A DNA stretch of 8,827 nt. Source: Alphaproteobacteria bacterium. GTDB lineage: Bacteria > Pseudomonadota > Alphaproteobacteria > ATCC43930 > CGMCC-115725. Positions 5,737 through 8,827 of this stretch are shown here, piece after piece. A program made the position numbers and the translations under genes. Numbering within the stretch: position 1 is the first letter of the stretch; every line of letters begins with the position of its first letter. Below the pieces are notes generated by a model, which worked only from the letters and a program-made list of their open reading frames with translations, made no database searches and was not told where the DNA came from. The stretch lies in contig JASHUO010000465.1 in the NCBI GenBank assembly GCA_030039975.1, positions 1-8,827 on the forward strand, given 5' to 3'.

Positions 5737-6717
5737 ATGCATCCTTTCGCCTATCGCCGCGCCCAGGATGCCGATGCCGCGAGCGCCCTCGCCGGCGCCG
5801 CGGGCAGCGACGTGATCGCTGGCGGCACCGACCTGCTGCAGCTGATGAAGGATGATGTGCGCCGGCCGAACCGGCTCATCGATATCACCGGCTTGCCGTG
5901 GACGCGCATCGAGAGCGGTCCCGCGGGGCTACGCCTCGGCGCTCTCGCCCGCATGAGCGATGTCGCCGACGCTTCCGCGGTGCGCGACAACTATCCCGTC
6001 ATTTCCGAGGCGCTGCTCGCGAGCGCTTCGCCGCAGGTGCGCAACATGGCGACGATCGGCGGCAATCTGATGCAGCGTACGCGCTGCGTCTATTTCCGTG
6101 ATGTTGCAACGGCGTGCAACAAGCGCGCTCCCGGCAGCGGCTGTTCGGCGCTCGACGGCGAGAACCGGCTTCACGCCGTGCTCGGTGGCAGCGCTGATTG
6201 CGTCGCAACCCACGCCTCGGACCTTGCCGTGGCGCTGGTCGCGCTCGACGCGATGGTGCTCCTGCGCGGCGCCTCGGGCGAGCGCCGCGTGCCGCTCGAC
6301 GCCTTCCACCTGCTGCCCGGCGACACGCCCGAGCGCGAAACCGTGCTGCAGCCGGGTGAGCTGATCGTCGCGGTCGAGGTGCCGGCAGCGCCTCATGCGC
6401 GCCGCTCGCACTATCTCAAAATCCGCGACCGCGCCTCCTTCGAGTTCGCGCTGGCCTCGGCCGCGGTGGCGCTCGAGGTGGAGGGCGGCGTTATCCGGCA
6501 ATCACGCATCGCGCTGGGCGGCGTAGCGACCAAGCCGTGGCGCGCGCGGGCGGCGGAAGCCCTGCTCGCCGGCCGCCCTCCCGTGCCGGCGACCTTCGTC
6601 GCGGCCGCCGACGAGGCGCTCGCCGGCGCTCGGCCGCTGCAGCAGAACGGGTTCAAGATCGAGCTGGCGAAGCGCACGGTGGTGCGCGCGCTCCATACCG
6701 CGGCGCAGGGAGCTTGA
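5737..6717 (+). CDS. paoB: Aldehyde oxidoreductase, FAD-binding subunit with [4Fe-4S] site
   Basis: This is the medium subunit (326 residues) that passes electrons from the iron-sulfur subunit to FAD and on to the external acceptor. FAD contacts typical of the CO-dehydrogenase/xanthine-oxidase flavoprotein family are visible: AGGTDLLQLMK (28-38) and ATIGGNLMQ (105-113). After these comes an insertion with Cys117, Cys127, Cys136 and Cys155, within QRTRCVYF, CNKRAPGSGCSALDG and DCVATHASDL. Its pattern matches the extra [4Fe-4S] cluster of E. coli PaoB and 4-hydroxybenzoyl-CoA reductase-type subunits, not the plain flavoproteins. The C-terminal domain (about 225-320) contains the KIRDRASFEFALASAAVAL stretch usual for the family. 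There is no signal peptide; export is expected by piggy-backing on PaoA. Its start lies 3 bases after the paoA stop and its TGA ends 2 bases before the paoC ATG, so translation is probably coupled. Confidence 0.92.
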   Translation: MHPFAYRRAQDADAASALAGAAGSDVIAGGTDLLQLMKDDVRRPNRLIDITGLPWTRIESGPAGLRLGALARMSDVADASAVRDNYPVISEALLASASPQVRNMATIGGNLMQRTRCVYFRDVATACNKRAPGSGCSALDGENRLHAVLGGSADCVATHASDLAVALVALDAMVLLRGASGERRVPLDAFHLLPGDTPERETVLQPGELIVAVEVPAAPHARRSHYLKIRDRASFEFALASAAVALEVEGGVIRQSRIALGGVATKPWRARAAEALLAGRPPVPATFVAAADEALAGARPLQQNGFKIELAKRTVVRALHTAAQGA

Positions 6718-6719
6718 GC

Positions 6720-8827
6720 ATGGCGACCATCGGACAGGCCATCGACCGCGTCGATGCCGTGCTCAAGGCGACCGGCGCGGCGCGCTATGCTGCCGAGGAG
6801 CGCGTCCCAAATGCTGCTTATGGTGTGCTCGTCCAGAGCTCGATCGCCAAAGGGCGGATTACCGCCATGGATACGGCGGCCGCCGAGCGGGCGCCGGGCG
6901 TGTTGCTGGTGATGACGCCATTCAATGCGCCGCGCACGGCCAGCAGCGAGGGCAGCGCCAACCAACCGGGCGAGGGCTACCCGCTGCTGCAGGACGACCG
7001 CGTCCACTACAACGGCCAGCATATCGGTCTCGTCGTCGCCGAGACCCTCGAGCAGGCGACCTATGCCGCAAGCCTCATCGCCGTGCGCTATAGCGAGGAG
7101 GCGCCGGCGGCATGGCTCGAACAGGCGCTGGCTCGTGCCGTCGTGCCGCAGAATTTTCGCGGTGGCAGCCGCCCGCCCGATTCCGCGCGGGGCAACGCCG
7201 ATGCGGCCTTCGCGGCGGCGCCGACAAAGCTCGAAGTCACCTATACAACGCCCGTCGAGCATCACAATCCGATGGAGCCGCACGCCGTCATCGCGGCCTG
7301 GGAGCACGACGGCACGCTGACGCTCTATCTCTCGACTCAGGCGATCTCCGGGTCGCAAGAGCGCGTCGCCAAGCTGCTGGGCCTCGAGCGCAACAGGATT
7401 CGCACCGTCTCCTCCTATGTCGGCGGCGGCTTTGGCAGTAAGGGCTCGACCTGGCCGCATGTGACCTTGGCCGCGATGGCGGCGCGGCTGGTGCAGCGGC
7501 CGGTGAAGCTGGTGCTGACGCGGCGGCAGATGTACAGCTCGAACGGCTATCGCTCGAAGACGATTCAGCATCTGAAGCTTGCCGCTGACCGCTCCGGCAA
7601 GCTGCTGGGGATCCGCCACGACAGCATCGTCCAGACCGCGGATTTCGCCGAATGGGTCGAGCCCTGCGGCCTGCCGACGGAAATGATGTATTCCTGCGCC
7701 AATGTCGCGGTGACCCATCGCGTCGCGCCGATCAATGCCGGCATGCCGACGTTCATGCGGGCGCCGGGCGAGGCGAGCGGCATGGCGGCGCTCGAAGGCG
7801 CGATGGACGAGCTCGCCTATGCGCTCGACATGGATCCGCTGGAGCTGCGCATCGTCAACAATGCCGAGCGCGACGAGCATGAGAACAAGCCCTGGACGAG
7901 CAAATCACTACTCGAATGCTATCGCCGGGGCGCCGAAGCCTTCGGCTGGTCGCGGCGCGTGCGGGCGCCGGGCTCGATGCGCGATGGCGATGTGCTGATC
8001 GGCTGGGGCATGGCGAGCTCAACCTATCCCACCAACCGCTCCGCTGCTTCCGCCACTGTGCGTCTCGCCGCCGATGGTGGCGCCATCGTTGAAAGCGGCA
8101 CGCAGGATATCGGCACAGGCACCTATACGATCATGGAGCAGGTCGCGGCCGACACGCTGGGGCTGCCGCTGGCGCGGGTGCGGGCGCGGCTCGGTGATTC
8201 CCGCCTGCCGCAGGCGCCCGTCTCGGGCGGCTCGCAAACCGCGGCCAGCGTCACGCCCGCAGTCGAGGCGGCGGCGCGCGCCGCGCGCGACCAGCTCGTC
8301 GCCCTCGCGCTCGGCCTCAAGGACGGTCCTTTCGCCGGGCTTGCGCCCGCGGATATCGTTGGCGCCGACGGGCGCCTCTACGCCAAGAACGACCGCTCGC
8401 GCAGCATCGCCATTCCCGAAGTGATGGCCCGCTCCGGGCGCACGGCGATCGAGACGACGGCGAAGGCCGATCCCGGCGATCTGAAGCAGCACTATTCGGC
8501 GCATGCCTTTGGCGCGCATTTCGTCGAGGTGCGAGTCGATGCGAGTCTCGGCGAGGTGCGCATCGCGCGCTATGTCGGCGCTTTTGCCGCCGGGCGCATC
8601 CTCAACGCCAAGACGGCGCGCAGCCAAATGATCGGCGGCATCGTCTATGGTCTCGGTATGGGGCTCACCGAGGAGACGGCGGTCGATCCTCGCACCGGCC
8701 GCATCGTCAACGCCAACATCGCGGAGTACCTGGTGCCGGTCCATGCCGATGTGCCGCGGATCGAGGTGCTGCTGATCGACGAGACCGATCCGCATGTGAA
8801 TCCGCTCGGCGTCAAGGGCATCGGCGA
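6720..8827 (+). CDS. paoC: Aldehyde oxidoreductase, molybdopterin-binding catalytic subunit (3' end outside window)
   Basis: The ATG at 6720 opens 702 whole codons that run off the right edge with no stop. Full-length PaoC is about 730 residues, so only about 30 are missing. This subunit holds the molybdenum cofactor (cytosine dinucleotide form in E. coli PaoC) and oxidises aldehydes. Visible family features are a GAARYAAEE start (19-27), VEHHNPMEPHAVIAAW (179-194) and SSYVGGGFGSKG (231-242). They continue with TFMRAPGEASGMAALEGAMDELA (344-366), GTQDIGTGTYTIMEQVAAD (460-478), VSGGSQTAAS (501-510) and the terminal NPLGVKGIG (694-702). The next codon begins GA at the last two bases of the window, which fits the catalytic Glu of the GIGE motif. 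No signal peptide is present. The start is 2 bases after the paoB stop. Distinction from other Tat-exported members such as isoquinoline oxidoreductase rests on the three-subunit layout and the [4Fe-4S] PaoB; substrate range cannot be read from sequence. Confidence 0.92.
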   Translation, partial: MATIGQAIDRVDAVLKATGAARYAAEERVPNAAYGVLVQSSIAKGRITAMDTAAAERAPGVLLVMTPFNAPRTASSEGSANQPGEGYPLLQDDRVHYNGQHIGLVVAETLEQATYAASLIAVRYSEEAPAAWLEQALARAVVPQNFRGGSRPPDSARGNADAAFAAAPTKLEVTYTTPVEHHNPMEPHAVIAAWEHDGTLTLYLSTQAISGSQERVAKLLGLERNRIRTVSSYVGGGFGSKGSTWPHVTLAAMAARLVQRPVKLVLTRRQMYSSNGYRSKTIQHLKLAADRSGKLLGIRHDSIVQTADFAEWVEPCGLPTEMMYSCANVAVTHRVAPINAGMPTFMRAPGEASGMAALEGAMDELAYALDMDPLELRIVNNAERDEHENKPWTSKSLLECYRRGAEAFGWSRRVRAPGSMRDGDVLIGWGMASSTYPTNRSAASATVRLAADGGAIVESGTQDIGTGTYTIMEQVAADTLGLPLARVRARLGDSRLPQAPVSGGSQTAASVTPAVEAAARAARDQLVALALGLKDGPFAGLAPADIVGADGRLYAKNDRSRSIAIPEVMARSGRTAIETTAKADPGDLKQHYSAHAFGAHFVEVRVDASLGEVRIARYVGAFAAGRILNAKTARSQMIGGIVYGLGMGLTEETAVDPRTGRIVNANIAEYLVPVHADVPRIEVLLIDETDPHVNPLGVKGIG

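Noticed and set aside
4954..5742. Upstream extension of the small minus-strand gene to a 369-codon frame
   Set aside because: The added part is antisense to paoA and its intergenic region and has no recognisable domain; the conserved family region starts only near 4941.
6411..7880. 489-codon open frame on the minus strand
   Set aside because: It lies fully antisense to paoB and paoC, both with unmistakable family motifs. Its own translation is Arg/His/Gly-rich without any domain, as expected from the G/C-ending codons of the real genes.

Overview
The base composition is very high in GC (roughly two thirds), with G/C-rich third codon positions. The gene set points to an alphaproteobacterium, probably of the Rhizobiales or Rhodospirillales type: a bactofilin with a BacA-like N-terminus, an alphaproteobacterial-type MsbA-related ABC exporter, an MdtD-like pump and a Tat-exported aldehyde oxidoreductase. 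This placement is inferred from gene content and composition; no marker gene is present. No tRNA, rRNA, CRISPR array, transposase or phage gene was recognised, and coding density is high.

Layout. (1) 1-471 (+): C-terminal part of a TetR-family repressor, cut by the window edge. It converges on (2) 546-1988 (-), a DHA2-type MFS drug exporter close to MdtD. (3) 1989-2175: a 187-bp gap holding a dispersed-repeat-like hairpin element and a small inverted repeat. (4) 2176-3987 (-): a complete half-size ABC exporter with a good sigma70-like promoter. (5) 4173-4607 (+): a bactofilin, divergent from the ABC gene. (6) 4633-4953 (-): a small conserved protein of unknown function, convergent with the bactofilin gene. 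(7) 5122-8827 (+): a tight three-gene operon encoding a periplasmic molybdenum aldehyde oxidoreductase of the PaoABC (YagTSR) type. Its genes are the Tat-signal 2x[2Fe-2S] subunit, the FAD/[4Fe-4S] subunit and the molybdopterin subunit. The last is cut off at the codon where the catalytic glutamate is expected.

How the genes fit together. The oxidoreductase genes are separated by only 2-3 bases. They should assemble in the cytoplasm and be exported as one complex through the Tat signal on PaoA; a cofactor chaperone gene (paoD-like) would be expected just beyond the right edge. The TetR/MFS pair may be a regulator and its efflux pump, but the regulator's DNA-binding half is outside the window. 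The ABC exporter and the bactofilin share a divergent intergenic region and both act at the cell envelope; no functional link is shown.

I found no clear sign of an undescribed multi-gene system. The most unusual sequence-level signal is a 16-base-arm inverted repeat inside the coding sequence of the small unknown gene (4781-4827). It would form an unbroken 16-bp stem in that gene's mRNA.
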